Part shown: positions 11,832-23,206 of the stretch, in pieces
Numbering within the stretch: the stretch's first letter is position 1
How the letters are laid out: the number at the start of each line of letters is the position of its first letter
NCBI GenBank assembly: GCA_029237695.1
Contig: CM055274.1
Location: forward strand, 19,643,505 to 19,707,504
DNA length: 64,000 nt
Source of the DNA: Conchocele bisecta
Lineage: Eukaryota; Mollusca; Bivalvia; Lucinida; Thyasiridae
Direction of reading: 5' to 3'
Notes under the pieces: generated by a model
What the model saw: the letters and a program-made list of their open reading frames with translations, nothing else
Database searches by the model: none
What the model was told of the DNA's origin: nothing
Position numbers and translations under genes: made by a program

Positions 11832-13197
11832 CTGCAAAATGGAAAAAGCAAGGTTCTGAACTGGAATGTTGAATGTCATCTACACAGGAAAACCAGTGAA
11901 TATGAAGTCATTTGATTAGTTACGTTATTCACTTTGCCATGACCTGCTATTTTTACGTTTAAACATAATTAGATGTGATAAAATTCAATTACAATGTAGT
12001 TTTCACATTTTGAATGTTAAATTTCTAATCCATGCACACATGCAAACAAAACACGAAAGAAATTACAACCTCAGAGCTCCAGATAAGCTGCGTATTTGCT
12101 TAAATACCCAATTAAAAGTGCCAAAAATCCAATTGAAATTGAAAAGCAATACAAATGTCGTTGTACCTTTCTTTATCATGCTGCAGAAAAGAATAAACAG
12201 ACCACAAATGTAGCATATTTTTATTATTTTCCTTGAAAACACATTTTGGTATTTCATTAGAATTGTCTCCAAGGAGACAATTCTAATGAAATGCCAAAAC
12301 ATGTTTTCATTTCGAAGCAAACTATTCAATAATTTCTGTCTGCTGATGTGTAAACAGTAGTGTGATTTTGTTTTACCCAATTAAAATTTGAAAATGCCCA
12401 ATGAAATGATGGAATGACAATCCTCCATTACTAATTCCTTATCTGGAGCACTGCAACCTACTTCACTTGATACATTTTGAGGAACATTGACATGTGATTG
12501 TGGTACCTGAGTCACAAGAAAACATAGTGACTGCCTGGGATTGTCGAATACTAGCACGAGTGACTGAAAAAGTACAGATATGAAAAAGGCGGGATATGCT
12601 TGTTCCATGGATGAGAATAAGTAGCTGTCATTAAAAGGATGCTAATCGTTAATAATTTTGGTAAATACATGCACATTGTATAAACAATAGATATATAAAT
12701 TTGATTGACACGGCACAAAATAGTGGCAATTATTTCTCCGATACAGCCTAGTTTTTGTTCAGATGGACGACATAGACATCAAACTACTGAGCATGGATAG
12801 ACTGTCAGGTTTTATAAAATCCAAATATGGCCATAGAAACTTAACTAGTAGGTTATCACACAAACAAATTTATGGTGGGAGGATTTTCATACATTTGTTT
12901 ATTGATATTCGTTTAAAATGTGTGAATGAAATTTGCAGCAATTTATTTCAGGCCTGGTTGGGATGACAATCTGGATATTATTTTGGTCTAACTTAACAGG
13001 TTTATGGTGAATGTCATCACATTTGCGGTAATATTTTGGTATGCGTACACAGAAGCCATGTTTATGTGCTAAATTGCATGGATGAGCAAACATAAAGATT
13101 GAAGTGGTCAGTGGAAGAAGGGGGCTAAGTCCATTTTTCCACTGACCTGTTCAATGACATATCTATACCCAAAATACAGTGAATTCTACTGAAACTA
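11832..13197. other. No confirmed gene apart from family D
   Basis: This stretch should hold later transporter exons if introns were short. A minus-strand exon-like stretch at 12461-12543 (acceptor TGTACTTTTTCAG, reading SLVLVFDNPRQSLCFLVTQ) was seen, but it does not resemble the family. Confidence 0.5.
12070..12455. mobile_element. Foldback family D, copy 2 (inverted relative to copy 1)
   Basis: Ends AGAGCTCCAGATAAG and CTTATCTGGAGCACT; the same palindromic centre, AGAATTGTCTCC / GGAGACAATTCT, at about 12258-12290. Several short open frames here are by-products. Confidence 0.83.
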
Positions 13198-13746
13198 CTG
13201 TCTGTTTCACGAAACCTACCCAAGTTTTACAGCTATATACATTGTAAACAATGCAAAAACAATATTTTTTCGATAATATTAAATTTAAACAGCAAAATTT
13301 AAGAATGATCCTATATTTTATTTTGTGAAATTTGGTCCAATATTGATTTTATTGCGAAAAAAAATGTTCCCCATGTTAAATCCCCATAGACATCTTCACA
13401 GAGTGAAGATGTTTATGGGGATTTAACATGGGGACATTTTTCGAATTTCAGAAATACTGGACCGATTTTGACGGACATTTTGTTTTCTTAGTTAGATCAT
13501 TTCCAGCCATGTTTCGGAGTCAATTTTTCAACTCCTCCCACAACTCCTCCATCTCCTTTTCCCCATGTTAACTTCCCATAGACGAATAAATTTTTCGTAA
13601 TATAATCAATATTTGACCAAATTTCACGAAATAAAAAGAATGCTCATTCTAAAATTTTGATAAAATTTCATATTGACGAAATGTTTTATTGTTTTTGCAT
13701 TGTTTATATGGCTGTAAAATGTGGGCATGTTTCATGAAACAGATAG
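13198..13746. mobile_element. TA-flanked MITE family E, copy 1
   Basis: Ends CTGTCTGTTTCACGAAAC and GTTTCATGAAACAGATAG with TA on both sides, as expected of a Tc1/mariner-type target. Inner hairpin CCATGTTAAATCCCCATAGA / complement at about 13370-13435. Confidence 0.82.
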
Positions 13747-14367
13747 TAGAACAAGTGAGCAGGGGCTCACTGATATTGAAGTGAGCAGGGGCTCACTGAT
13801 ACCTCGGCTGCGCCCAAGACCGACAGACACAAACTTCGAAATGTTAAGTTTGTGATACGGACAATTTGATTTATTGGTGTTTAATGGCCTATCAACAGCT
13901 AAGATCATTTAAGGCCGAGCCAACGGGTTCAATCCCGCAGTTAACCCACTGCAATGGGAGGAAATTCCAAAAATCAGAACATAATTAGAATAAACTGACC
14001 TGGTGCCAGGTCCATACCACACCAAAGTCACTTGGTACCTTCCCCTAAAAGTAATAGGATTAGTCATACAAGGGGTATAACCAGATTTAACCCTCACACA
14101 CAAGAATTCCAAAGATGTACCTGAGGGCCAAACCAGGTCTCCGTTCGGGATTCCGGTAAGGACGAATCCCGATTGTTAAATTACCCATCACATGCTTCCC
14201 ACCCGCCACCCACGTGTTACGGTTGACTGGACAGACGACCGGACGGAGAGGCGAAAACTATGTAAATGTACCAGTAACCCTCACCATACTTCACAAACCA
14301 GGGGTATACATGTAACTAAACACATTGATATGCTCTGTATAGCCTATTTTGTGGTTTCAACATTTAC
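13747..14367. other. No gene seen
   Basis: A tandem duplicate AAGTGAGCAGGGGCTCACTG at about 13753-13800 and sequence with GGTGTTTAATGGCCTATCAA that looks repetitive. No exon could be supported. Confidence 0.6.
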
Positions 14368-14554
14368 CTTTGGTTCCAACTCCATATCCACCACAGTTTT
14401 CTCCTCCCCTTGCAGAAGGCCCTCAGTATCTGGGTGCTTGTCAAACTGGTGGCTGTTCACAGTAGTGCTGTTCTGCGCTGTCTTCTTTGGTGGTGGTTTA
14501 TATTTCTCGAGAATACGGTACTTGCATTGAATCAGCAACATCATTGCCTTCACA
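14368..14554 (-). CDS. Amino-acid transporter, exon 3
   Basis: 187 bp; phase 2 in, phase 0 out. It completes Ser, then VKAMMLLIQCKYRILEKY, the end of helix 2, followed by a charged loop of about 40 residues (PPPKK, HPDTEG, GEEKTVVDMELEPK). Acceptor ATTACAG, donor GTAAAT. The remaining helices (family total usually about 10-11) were not found between here and position 1, so either large introns carry them out of the window or the gene is broken. Confidence 0.82.
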
Positions 14555-14652
14555 CTGTAATGACAACCAGCATTATCATCGAATCATATGCAGAGGATCA
14601 TACGAGTGATGATTTATTGAACAGGTTTAGTGACAAGAATCAGTCAACAAGT

Positions 14653-14894
14653 TTAACCCTTTCAACACCACAGGCCTGTATAGTGGTATTGGCAAAAAAG
14701 TGTAGATCCAGATGAGCCGGCTCGTGGCGAGCCGTCTCATCAGGATCTGCACTTTTTGCAAGTAATTTTCATATTTTTAAGAACAAAAACACCCCATATA
14801 ATGGACTAGTCTGAAAATCATTTTGTGACAATTGAATTGGTTGCAAAATTAACGTATCAAAATCCATTCCAGTTACTTAGGGGTGAAAGGGTTA
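14653..14894. mobile_element. MITE family A, copy 7
   Basis: Ends TTAACCCTTTCAACACC and GGTGAAAGGGTTAA; core GATGAGCCGGCTCG / CGAGCCGTCTCATC. Opposite orientation to copy 6. It lies in the transporter intron between exons 2 and 3. Confidence 0.85.
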
Positions 14895-15113
14895 ATAAAT
14901 ATCATATTAAATCAACACAAATGTTAAATTCTATTTATTGCATAAGCACATCATAATTTGAAGCTGTATTGCTTACCTAACATGTTTTCTGTAGCGGGCT
15001 CATTTGCATATTTATTACACTAGTGTATTATGATTTTTATTACACCGTGTTATTAAACGGTATTTGATATGAGATTTATGAAACTTGTCAGCAATTTTAT
15101 GCACCGAGCCTCC

Positions 15114-15337
15114 GGGGGCCGTTTCACTAAACTTTGTGTGACTAAAATGTTCATAAGTGCAAAATAATGGTAGTCTGTAAATTTCACATTAGCAATGTTT
15201 TCTTGTAAACAATTATTGGATTTACATTTATTGAGCATAGGCTGCATATGCAGTATGCTTAATAAATGTAAATCCATCAATCGAAATTTGCACTTACGAA
15301 CATTTTGGTTGTACGAAGTCTAGTGAAACGGGCCCCT
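15114..15337. mobile_element. MITE family C, copy 4
   Basis: Ends GGGGCCGTTTCACTAAACTT and GTCTAGTGAAACGGGCCCC; apex GAGCATAGGCTGCATATGCA partly degraded on one side. In the transporter intron between exons 2 and 3. Confidence 0.85.
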
Positions 15338-15415
15338 GGTGACTTGTTTCATAAATCTTATAGCCAAATGAAGACTTGTTTCAGATCCTCTATTTTATAC
15401 TGAAACTGCACAAAC

Positions 15416-15465
15416 CTGATTATTCCTACCAGCGACATTACTATTGTGCCTTCAATGATGCCAGC
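15416..15465 (-). CDS. Amino-acid transporter, exon 2
   Basis: A 50-bp exon encoding AGIIEGTIVMSLVGII plus two bases of the next codon: the second helix, directly continuing the LPFAFRE of exon 1. Acceptor TTTCATTTGCAG, donor GTTTGT; phase 0 in, phase 2 out. Recognised from the family pattern (FREAG then a glycine-rich helix) rather than from ORF length. Confidence 0.82.
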
Positions 15466-15534
15466 CTGCAAATGAAAGACAACAAGTGTTTTAACTTTTA
15501 AGGTCATATAAAATAAGTACTTTGGTTCTCAGAC

Positions 15535-15660
15535 ATGGGGTTTGCGGAATGTGAAGCGGGAGGGAGGATTCTTTTAATACATTTTTGTTTGAGATGTTCG
15601 TCTCTGATTTTTTTTCTCAAGTTGCCAGATGCATATATGGAATGCTTCATCTGATATTCT
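15535..15660. repeat. Dispersed repeat W, copy 1
   Basis: GGTTTGCGGAATGTGAAGCG, GGATTCTTTTAATACA, TTTGAGATGTTCGTCT and CCAGATGCATATATG match 50530-50650 in order. Confidence 0.68.
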
Positions 15661-15867
15661 TTCAAAGTATAATAATTAATATTAGGTGATTGGCCATTTG
15701 AAACGGAAGCATGCATGCACATGTAAACTTCAGACATGCAGATGTGACCTCCGGTCCGCCAGTAAGAGGCGGCACTTATTGGAAACAATGAATAAAAGCA
15801 AACAAACAAGAAACGAAGCAATGCAAAGTAGGACGGGTTTTCGCAAAGACGTAAGCACAAATACATA

Positions 15868-16119
15868 AGGCCGTCCTTAAAAAATTGTTTGTTTCCTGTA
15901 ACCTGACTCAGAATTTAGAAGTGGGTCGGTCGGTAGGCAATTTTTTTTTTTCTGTCACATGACCTATTGAATTTAAAAATTATTAATGTAGCACTAAATT
16001 GAAAAAATAAATATTTAAAAAAATGGAAACGAAATTGCAATAAAATATATCGGGTCGCACCGTTTTTAGCGGGTCGGTCGGGTTACAGGAAATGGAGATA
16101 TAATTATGGATGGCCTAAC
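15868..16119. mobile_element. MITE V in transporter intron 1
   Basis: Ends GGCCGTCC...TTGTTTGTTTCCTGTAACC and GGTTACAGGAAATGG...GGATGGCC. It contains the motif GGGTCGGTCGG twice. No coding capacity. Confidence 0.75.
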
Positions 16120-17191
16120 ATTCAAATGACTGCATGTAAGTAATTGATGGTAGTAGCCGTTACAGAGTGAAATATGAACAGAAACACAAAAAACGTAACA
16201 TTGACAAAGAAATTAATGCGGAAAAGGTAATTACACATTACATGAAAGACCAGCTGTGGATGATTGGTTCATCCCACAGCGCCAGATCAGCTTAGTAAAA
16301 ATGGCTCACTTGGCACTTTGCCTACTATGCCCTGTTCGCACCCATTTAAAGTTTGAGAATAGGTCGAGGTCATTTGGTCCCCTCTGCCTCTAATCATTCC
16401 CATTTCTGGCGTGCTATTGCATTTCACACAGTGTCAGCTATCCTGAAAGTAGCTTCACGTTTTCCGCTTTATAGAAGGCAACAGGTTGCACTATATCGCT
16501 ACACCACGCTACACAGTAAAAATCTGCATAATAGCATTTACACTTCGCGCACTAAAATAATAGAAAAAACCTGCAGGGTGTTGACGTTCATACTTCGCTA
16601 TATTGTTATTGATAGAAAATTCTACAATATGACACAAAAATATTACAATAAACTTACCTAATAAAGTGTGTACAATGTATTAGAAAAATTCTTAGGTTAC
16701 TCTCCACAAACACTTACTCCTACTATTATGAAATGAAATGTAATCAGGGTTCAAGCTAGCCCTTCAAAATAGGGAGAAGTTTTCACTAAACAATTGAGAA
16801 AATATACCATTTTTTCTAAAATTTCTGATATATAGTGAAAAAACTTCTTCCTCAACTCAAAATAGGGAGAGAATTTCGCCCACTTTGCCCTGTAAATTGA
16901 TCCCTGGTAATTGTACTCAGAACTATCACGAGGGAAACTTCAGAGGGAACACAAGAATTGGTTAGTTGAAAATAAAAATATCGCCTGAAAATAGATGCTT
17001 ATAAATTTGCTAAACACAGTAACTGAACATTGTGCACACCGCCGCCATCATCGCCCATCCTTGATCCTTGAAAGAACCTGGCCAAAAATTATGAGATTAA
17101 TTCAGATGAAAAAAAATCAAAATGTGGTGCTTTCATTTGGTCGAGTAACTGGACCAAACAATAAAATTGAGTCAATATTGTAAACACTCAC
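16120..17191. other. Transporter intron 1, no gene seen
   Basis: AT-rich. Around 16745-16910 an inverted arrangement of TCAAAATAGGGAGA and GAAAAAACTTCTTCC is a degraded repeat. No exon found. Confidence 0.6.
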
Positions 17192-17305
17192 CTCTCTAAA
17201 TGCAAATGGCAGTCCCAGTACACCTGCACCAATAAAAGAGATGAAAATGTTCGCCAAAATTTTCACTGGATGGTGTGATCCCGACTCGGCAATGGCACCC
17301 GTCAT
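17192..17305 (-). CDS. Amino-acid transporter (SLC36/AVT3-like), exon 1
   Basis: It begins at the only in-frame ATG (17303-17305, A at -3), with a stop codon 5' in the same frame. It encodes 38 residues: a short polar N-terminus, then HHPVKILANIFISFIGAGV and LGLPFAFRE, the first transmembrane helix with the GAGVLGLP signature of the amino-acid/auxin permease superfamily (proton-coupled SLC36 and yeast/plant AVT3 relatives). Donor GTGAGT in phase 0. Membrane amino-acid export or uptake is expected for the family; the substrate is unknown. Confidence 0.85.
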
Positions 17306-18219
17306 CTTTATGTGAAATGTCAGTAACGATGTATGAAATAGAATGCGATGTTCTCTTGAAGAAGTCAATCATCCGTTAACCTTGTCCGGACTTGTCTGTT
17401 CTGAATGAATGGTTGTCGACGAAATAACGTGGGTGGGGTAACTTTATGCTAAAAAGATACACCAAAATATTTTCATGGATGGCTAATAATAATGTCTGAT
17501 ATACTTGCAGCAAATCGGTATATCATTGACCTCACTACATGCTTAAAATAAAGAACTTTATATAACAAATCAACTAATAACACTGAGTTTTCGGTAACAA
17601 TTTAGCTCGATTTGTTGACAGGTTCTACGTGGAAAGGCCGGATGTGACGTCACCACAGAATCTACAGATATGGTTCCCTCTTCACTATAGACATGATCAT
17701 GAGTAACTTTTAACAACAGGGCACCAGAGACGTGCCTTCAAAGCGTAAAGTATAACCTGTCATATGGGAGCGCTTTACGGAGCTTTCGGGACCTGCGCGT
17801 TCGCACCGCATAAACTTTCGCACCTCATACGTTTTCGCAGGTAGAGGTTTCGCTACCAAAGTTAATTACTCCAGTTAACAAGTCACCTGGTTAGCGGGTC
17901 CAGATAAACTATAAATCCAGGTAAATATGGTCACGAATCCGATAGTTGTGAAAGCTTAAGAGGTGCCATGAGGCAGCTTATGGGAGCAAATCCGGTAATC
18001 AACCAATTAACTCCAATATAGTTCAGATCGCTCAAGAAGTGCATTCAATTTCTGACCCCTTATATGAAACTAAAGAAACACTGATCAATAAAAAATTTGA
18101 TTTAATGTATAAGCAATGCAGCCCACTGTTGACAAAACAGCTACTACTATGAAAACACCAACTATACTAAAGACACTACACATACAAACCTGAAATATGT
18201 GTCCTCGCCAGAGATGCAT
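17306..18219. other. Region upstream of the transporter start codon
   Basis: Should contain the 5' UTR and promoter of the minus-strand transporter. No convincing TATA box or upstream exon could be picked out. Locally higher GC near 17700-17900 (GTTCGCACCGCATA). Confidence 0.45.
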
Positions 18220-18460
18220 TATGTGGCTGTGACTGGTGAAATGGGGTTTATGTGCTTTGTGACCAGTGTAGATCTGTATCAGCCTGCGCATCCGCACAGT
18301 CTGATCAGGATCGGCACTGTTCGCTATTCAATTAATGAAAGTCCCATCATGCTTGTAACAAGCTACATGGGCATTATCAGACTACATGATCAGTGTGCTA
18401 TTTGATCAAGATCAAGACTGGCCACAAATGTCATAAGCCCCATTTCTCCAGTCACAGTCA
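18220..18460. mobile_element. MITE family B, copy 4
   Basis: Ends TATGTGGCTGTGACTGGTGA and CTCCAGTCACAGTCACA; inner GTGCATCC-type palindrome around GATCAGGATCGGCACTGTTC. Upstream of the transporter start. Confidence 0.84.
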
Positions 18461-18925
18461 CAGAGCAGCATATATTAGAAGCCAACCATGCACAACTTAC
18501 ACATAAATCGATACAGACGCAACCGTCTCAAAGAGACAGTCCTAATAATAATAAACTTTATATTAAATGGTGATTTAATCCAAATATTCAATGCCGAGCA
18601 TAGAGTCACGAATCCAGGGATCTCCCAAAGCCAGATACACGTACATTACAAAGTACCCTAAATCCCTGCACAAAACCCACCAAAATGCGTGTAGTAGGCC
18701 TAGTAATAGAAGTAAAGCCGAGGTAGACCAAAGCAAGTTAGACCAGAAATAAAAGAAACCGGAGATGGAACAAAACAATACGTAATTAATTTAGAAAGCA
18801 AAATGAAAGAATTGGAAAAAACATTGAACTTGTATAATAAAAGGGATCCCCCAAATCCGATGGAGGGTGCAACAGTATCCCATAGAGATCGTATAGATAG
18901 ACATATGCACAGACACTGTTAGATA

Positions 18926-19028
18926 ATGTTAAACAATACTTCAGTACTTGAACCAAGAACCCACTCTTCCAATGTTTCGGCACAACGTTGAAGACTGGGC
19001 TCTTGGTTACTGAAGTATTGTTCAACAT
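18926..19028. repeat. Hairpin family P, copy 1
   Basis: GTTAAACAATACTTCAGTAC / complement, AAGAACCCACTCTTCCAA versus GACTGGGCTCTTGGTTACTG. Related copy at 36995-37077. Confidence 0.78.
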
Positions 19029-21074
19029 ATCGTATTAATGCTGTATGCTGGGTAAAATACTACTGCCACTTGGCCCCATCACCGGCCGACGTGTATTTTC
19101 CTTCTATAAAGTCATCTAGAGACGTTGTTGCGAACATTATGTTGTTTTGTAATATTTTAATTTATAATAATATTGTTTTAATTTGCTGTGGATTGAACAT
19201 TTTACCATGTTGAAGGATCGCAGTAGTTTTGCGACAACATTTACGAAAATCGATAAATACGATAGTTTAGTGCATCAACACTTTGATGCCATACGATATG
19301 TCTTACCACCACCTTGAGAACTGTGACACATATTCCTGGGTGGGAAATCAGAAACAACTTTCAAAGCATCCACAGTCTGACACTTATGGATATGTATGTA
19401 TCATGTTTATTATACAACTTTTCGAATACTAAGTGTATGCAATAGATTGCAATATATATAATAGTCCTTTTAGCACTGTTTGGGTTCATTGTAACATATA
19501 GAAAATGTGCAATGCAAATATCGCATTTACCATAGGAACATGCATTTTATTATTATGAAACAGAAGAAATGTTGCATTACAACTTGCAGAGCGATTGGCA
19601 CTGTGTCACATATCGTTGGTGATACTTAATAATGCAATTACCTAATTGTGCATCTCTACGTATATAAAGGTCAGGCGAGAAATGTTGCTGGCTTATTTTC
19701 AAAGCATGATGAGCACATATGTGCGTCTGATGCGCCTCGCAACATGGATCTGTACTTTGAGTGTTAGAATGTGCCCGCAACGATCGGATATGTCTGCGGA
19801 CATACTGGTAGTAGTAGTATTGGCGTGCCCCTAAGACATGTTCGCTCGTGTACACAAATTCACACATTTCATCATTTACGACAATAGATAAACACATTTA
19901 GCCTTAAAGAGTACAACTTGAACATCTAATTACTATACGCCCAGAACGAAATGTGAGCATGAGCACTATGCCGGAATATGCATGGAGTACTGATTGAATA
20001 ATTAATTAATAATTAAGCAAGTACATGTAGTTGAAGCCTGTATTTTGTGAGCCATGATGGTCACATGTACGTATTATCACATGCACGCCTGTATTATCAT
20101 AATTATGGCGCATTTGTTTGCCCGCTGCGCCTCGAAACATGAGTAAGCACAAGCAGCCAGTATATGTACGCATGTACACGGAAATGGAACTAAACATACG
20201 GATGATATACATGTTCAATACGATCTGACATCCCGCAGTAAAATGGAGTCATAAACCGCTGACGGTTAATTGTTTGCTTCACGTTGATAACTGATGATAA
20301 TACTTGTAGTTGTAATGACAATGCATCTTTGCCCCTCGCCCATTCAATGTTCGGGCATCAACGACCGTTCCATCTTTTACAATTTAATCAGACGAATATT
20401 ATTGGTTGACAATCACCAGCGTGTGTTGTATTTTAGGACATATTATAAGATTATAACGTCATCATGACTTAAAGCTCGTATTCATTGGTATCTCGTTCAA
20501 TTTATCTCGTCTTGATCGGCTAGTAAGTCATCTTGACGTGATAGTTATGAAGATAAGAGCTATTATATGTATGGTGTGAATTTTGACGACTCAGCTATCA
20601 CGTCATCATGTGGATGGCGAACATATGCTACGATATTATTTTTTTGAAAGAGCTGAGAAGACAGATACTAACACTCTAATAATAGTTTACGTAAACAACA
20701 ACGTCTGGATCTATTGAAGACATTCATTTTATTCAGTACACATTTGTTTGAGGCAATGTTGCCGAGACAGTGTTAAGAGCCGAGTGATACACTTTCTGAA
20801 GGTAGAAACTAGATGACACTATTCTTCACATAAATATACTAATGAAAATGGTAAGCACTCGATTTTCAATCGATGATTTCATTTTGCTTAACGAAAATAA
20901 TGTCTATACATTCCATTTAAAATTAGGAGTATTTCTTACGGATTTACTTCCTAAAACCTCTACAGTATAGTCTCCAATTGGTTATATCGTAGTTACGAAA
21001 TCCAGCAATCACAAAGTCGAAACGCGAAAACACGTATGGTTACATGATTGTCGTTGTTTGACACCGCGCATAGC
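19029..21074. other. No gene seen
   Basis: Anonymous sequence with short ORFs only and no splice-bounded coding pattern recognised on either strand. Confidence 0.55.
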
Positions 21075-21430
21075 CGTGTTCAAACGTACTTCACGTGAGG
21101 TTTGACCATGGTTGTAGTCAATGCTCATTTCGAGGCCAAGCCAACACCTACGTAATGCATGTGTCTCATGAATTTGTTAGAGATTTTTGAGATTTAGAGA
21201 GCGCCATTACGCCACCAGAACATTTCACAACGGTTGCACTGAAATTTTGAAATTGATGCGGCTGCATCACGCGACTGTACTGCGGCCCGGAATATGTATG
21301 AGTAGTAAATCAGATGTTTTAATGGAGCAGCTTATCAAAGTACCGAAAGTACTGCATAAATGCTCATATTGCACTAAATTTCCGACGGAAATGTAACAAT
21401 AACGTTACGACCATGTCCAGTCGTGGGTAA
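21075..21430 (+). mobile_element. Element family R, copy 1
   Basis: Blocks TTTGACCATGGTTGTAG, ACGTAATGCATGTGTCTCAT, GGCTGCATCACGCGAC, AATCAGATGTTTTAATGGAG and TTTCCGACGGAAATGTAACA match the reverse complement of 43975-44250 in order. Confidence 0.75.
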
Positions 21431-21644
21431 ACGTTTGCCGTGCCACTCGGGAATTGTTTGAATCCGCGGCCTACGTTTACCGCGGCCTATGACATTGGGG
21501 TTCAAACAGTTCTCTCGTGCCATGATAAACGTTTACTCATACCTGGACATTGTCGAACCTTATATTAAATGCTTCGACTTCGTGAAATATTAAATCGTAT
21601 TCAGCCACCATTAGTTTGTAAATTTAAGATTCAATGGCAAGTTC

Positions 21645-22501
21645 GATTGCGTCTAAACGTTGATACATCAAAATGATAAAAATGATATGTTCTGTCATTG
21701 ATTGCGTCTAAACGTTGACACATCAAAATTATATGTTCTGTCATTGATTGCGTCTAAACGTTGACACATCATATTTATAAACGTTGACACATCAAAATTA
21801 TATATTCTGTCATTGACTGCATCTAAACGTTGATACATCAAAATGATGTGTTCTGTCATTGATTGTCTAAACGTTGACACATCAAAATGATATATTCTGT
21901 CATGTGATTGCATCTAAACGTTGATACAACACAATGATATGTTCTGTCATTGATTGCGTCTAAATGTTGACACATCAAAATAACATGTACTGTCACTGAT
22001 TGCGTCTAAACGTTGACACATCAAAATTATATATTCTATCATTGATTGCGTCTAAACGTTGACAAATCAAAATTATATGTTCTGTCATTGATTGCATCGA
22101 AATGATATGTCCCGTCATTGATTGCGTCTAAACGTTGGCAAATCTAAATGATATGTTCTGTGATATGTTCTGTAATTGATTGCGTCTAAACGTTGACACA
22201 TCAAAATGATATGTTATGTCATTGATTGCGTCTAAACGTTGACACATCAAAATAATATGTTGTGTCATTGATTGCGTCTAAACGTTGACACATCAAAATA
22301 ATATGTTATGTCATTGATTGCGTCTAAACGTTGACACATCAAAATGATATGTTCTGTCATTGATTGCGTCTAAACGTTGAAACATCAAAATGATATGTTC
22401 TGTCAGTGATTGCCTCTAAACGTTGATACATCAACATGATGTGTTCTGTCATTGATTGCGTCTAAACGTTGATACATCAAATGCAGTGTTCTGTCACTGA
22501 C
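21645..22501. repeat. 46-bp minisatellite, about 18 copies
   Basis: The unit begins GATTGCGTCTAAACGTTGAC and continues ACATCAAAATGATATGTTCT. Copies differ by point changes and small indels, and some units are truncated near 21765 and 22100. No unique spacers, so not a CRISPR array. Short open frames here are by-products of the repeat. Confidence 0.93.
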
Positions 22502-22888
22502 ATTTATTTATTAATTAATTAAAAATGTCCGTGATATTTATTAGTTTAAACTGTTTTTACATTTTCACTTTTTAGCTTGAGAATATGTCCCACTATATAG
22601 TATATGCATGTAAAGTATGGTTTCAGAAACTCGGCAGCTGTGTTATTTTGTAGCCTTAATAACCTGTGTACACTAACGCCCGCGCTAATCTTAACACTAT
22701 TTGCTAATTTCTTTTATTTCAAAATACTTGAATTTTGTGCTTCAAATCAAGCAGCTTGATTGGCCGAGCCTGAGCTGTACTACAACTTAGACTCGGACAA
22801 TGCAATTGCATGCTTGCGAGTTGGCATTGTCACGAGATGTTAATAAACGTTCATACTATAGGCAAGAATAACGCAGGTGGTTGTGTAT

Positions 22889-23206
22889 ATAGAGAATAGT
22901 AGGTTAGTGCCGTGAATGGGAAAAAATATCCGGCAACGCTCAGGAATTTCTTTATTTCTCATCAGAAGTATATGTTGTGACCACTCATTTGAACCGTCTC
23001 GCCGAGACGGTTCAAATGAGTGGTCACAACATATACTTTGGTTCAGAAATAAGGAAAATAGATAGAGAATAGTAGGTTAGTGCCGTGAATGGGAAAAAAT
23101 ATCTGGCAAGGCTTAGGAAACGGAATGGGCGAGGTTTTGCCGAGCACATCCCGTTTCCGTGCCGCGCCAGATATTTTCCCCATTCACGGCATTAACCTAC
23201 TATTCT
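22889..23206. repeat. Hairpin family I, with second palindrome inserted
   Basis: A half copy (TAGAGAATAGTAGGTTAGTG at 22889) is followed by a palindrome (about 22955-23050; GGTTCAAATGAGTGGTCACA arms) and then a complete hairpin at 23063-23206 with arms TAGTAGGTTAGTGCCGTGAA / complement and loop GCGAGGTTTTGCCGAGC. Confidence 0.83.

Noticed and set aside
12461..12543. Exon-like stretch reading SLVLVFDNPRQSLCFLVTQ
   Set aside because: Good acceptor and phase 0, but it does not match the expected transporter region and has no independent support.
18575..18778. Hydrophobic 67-residue open frame upstream of the transporter
   Set aside because: No family resemblance to the transporter helices and no splice sites joining it to exon 1, which has its own ATG.
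21645..22501. Possible CRISPR-like array
   Set aside because: Units are contiguous and near-identical with no unique spacers, in an animal genome; it is a minisatellite.
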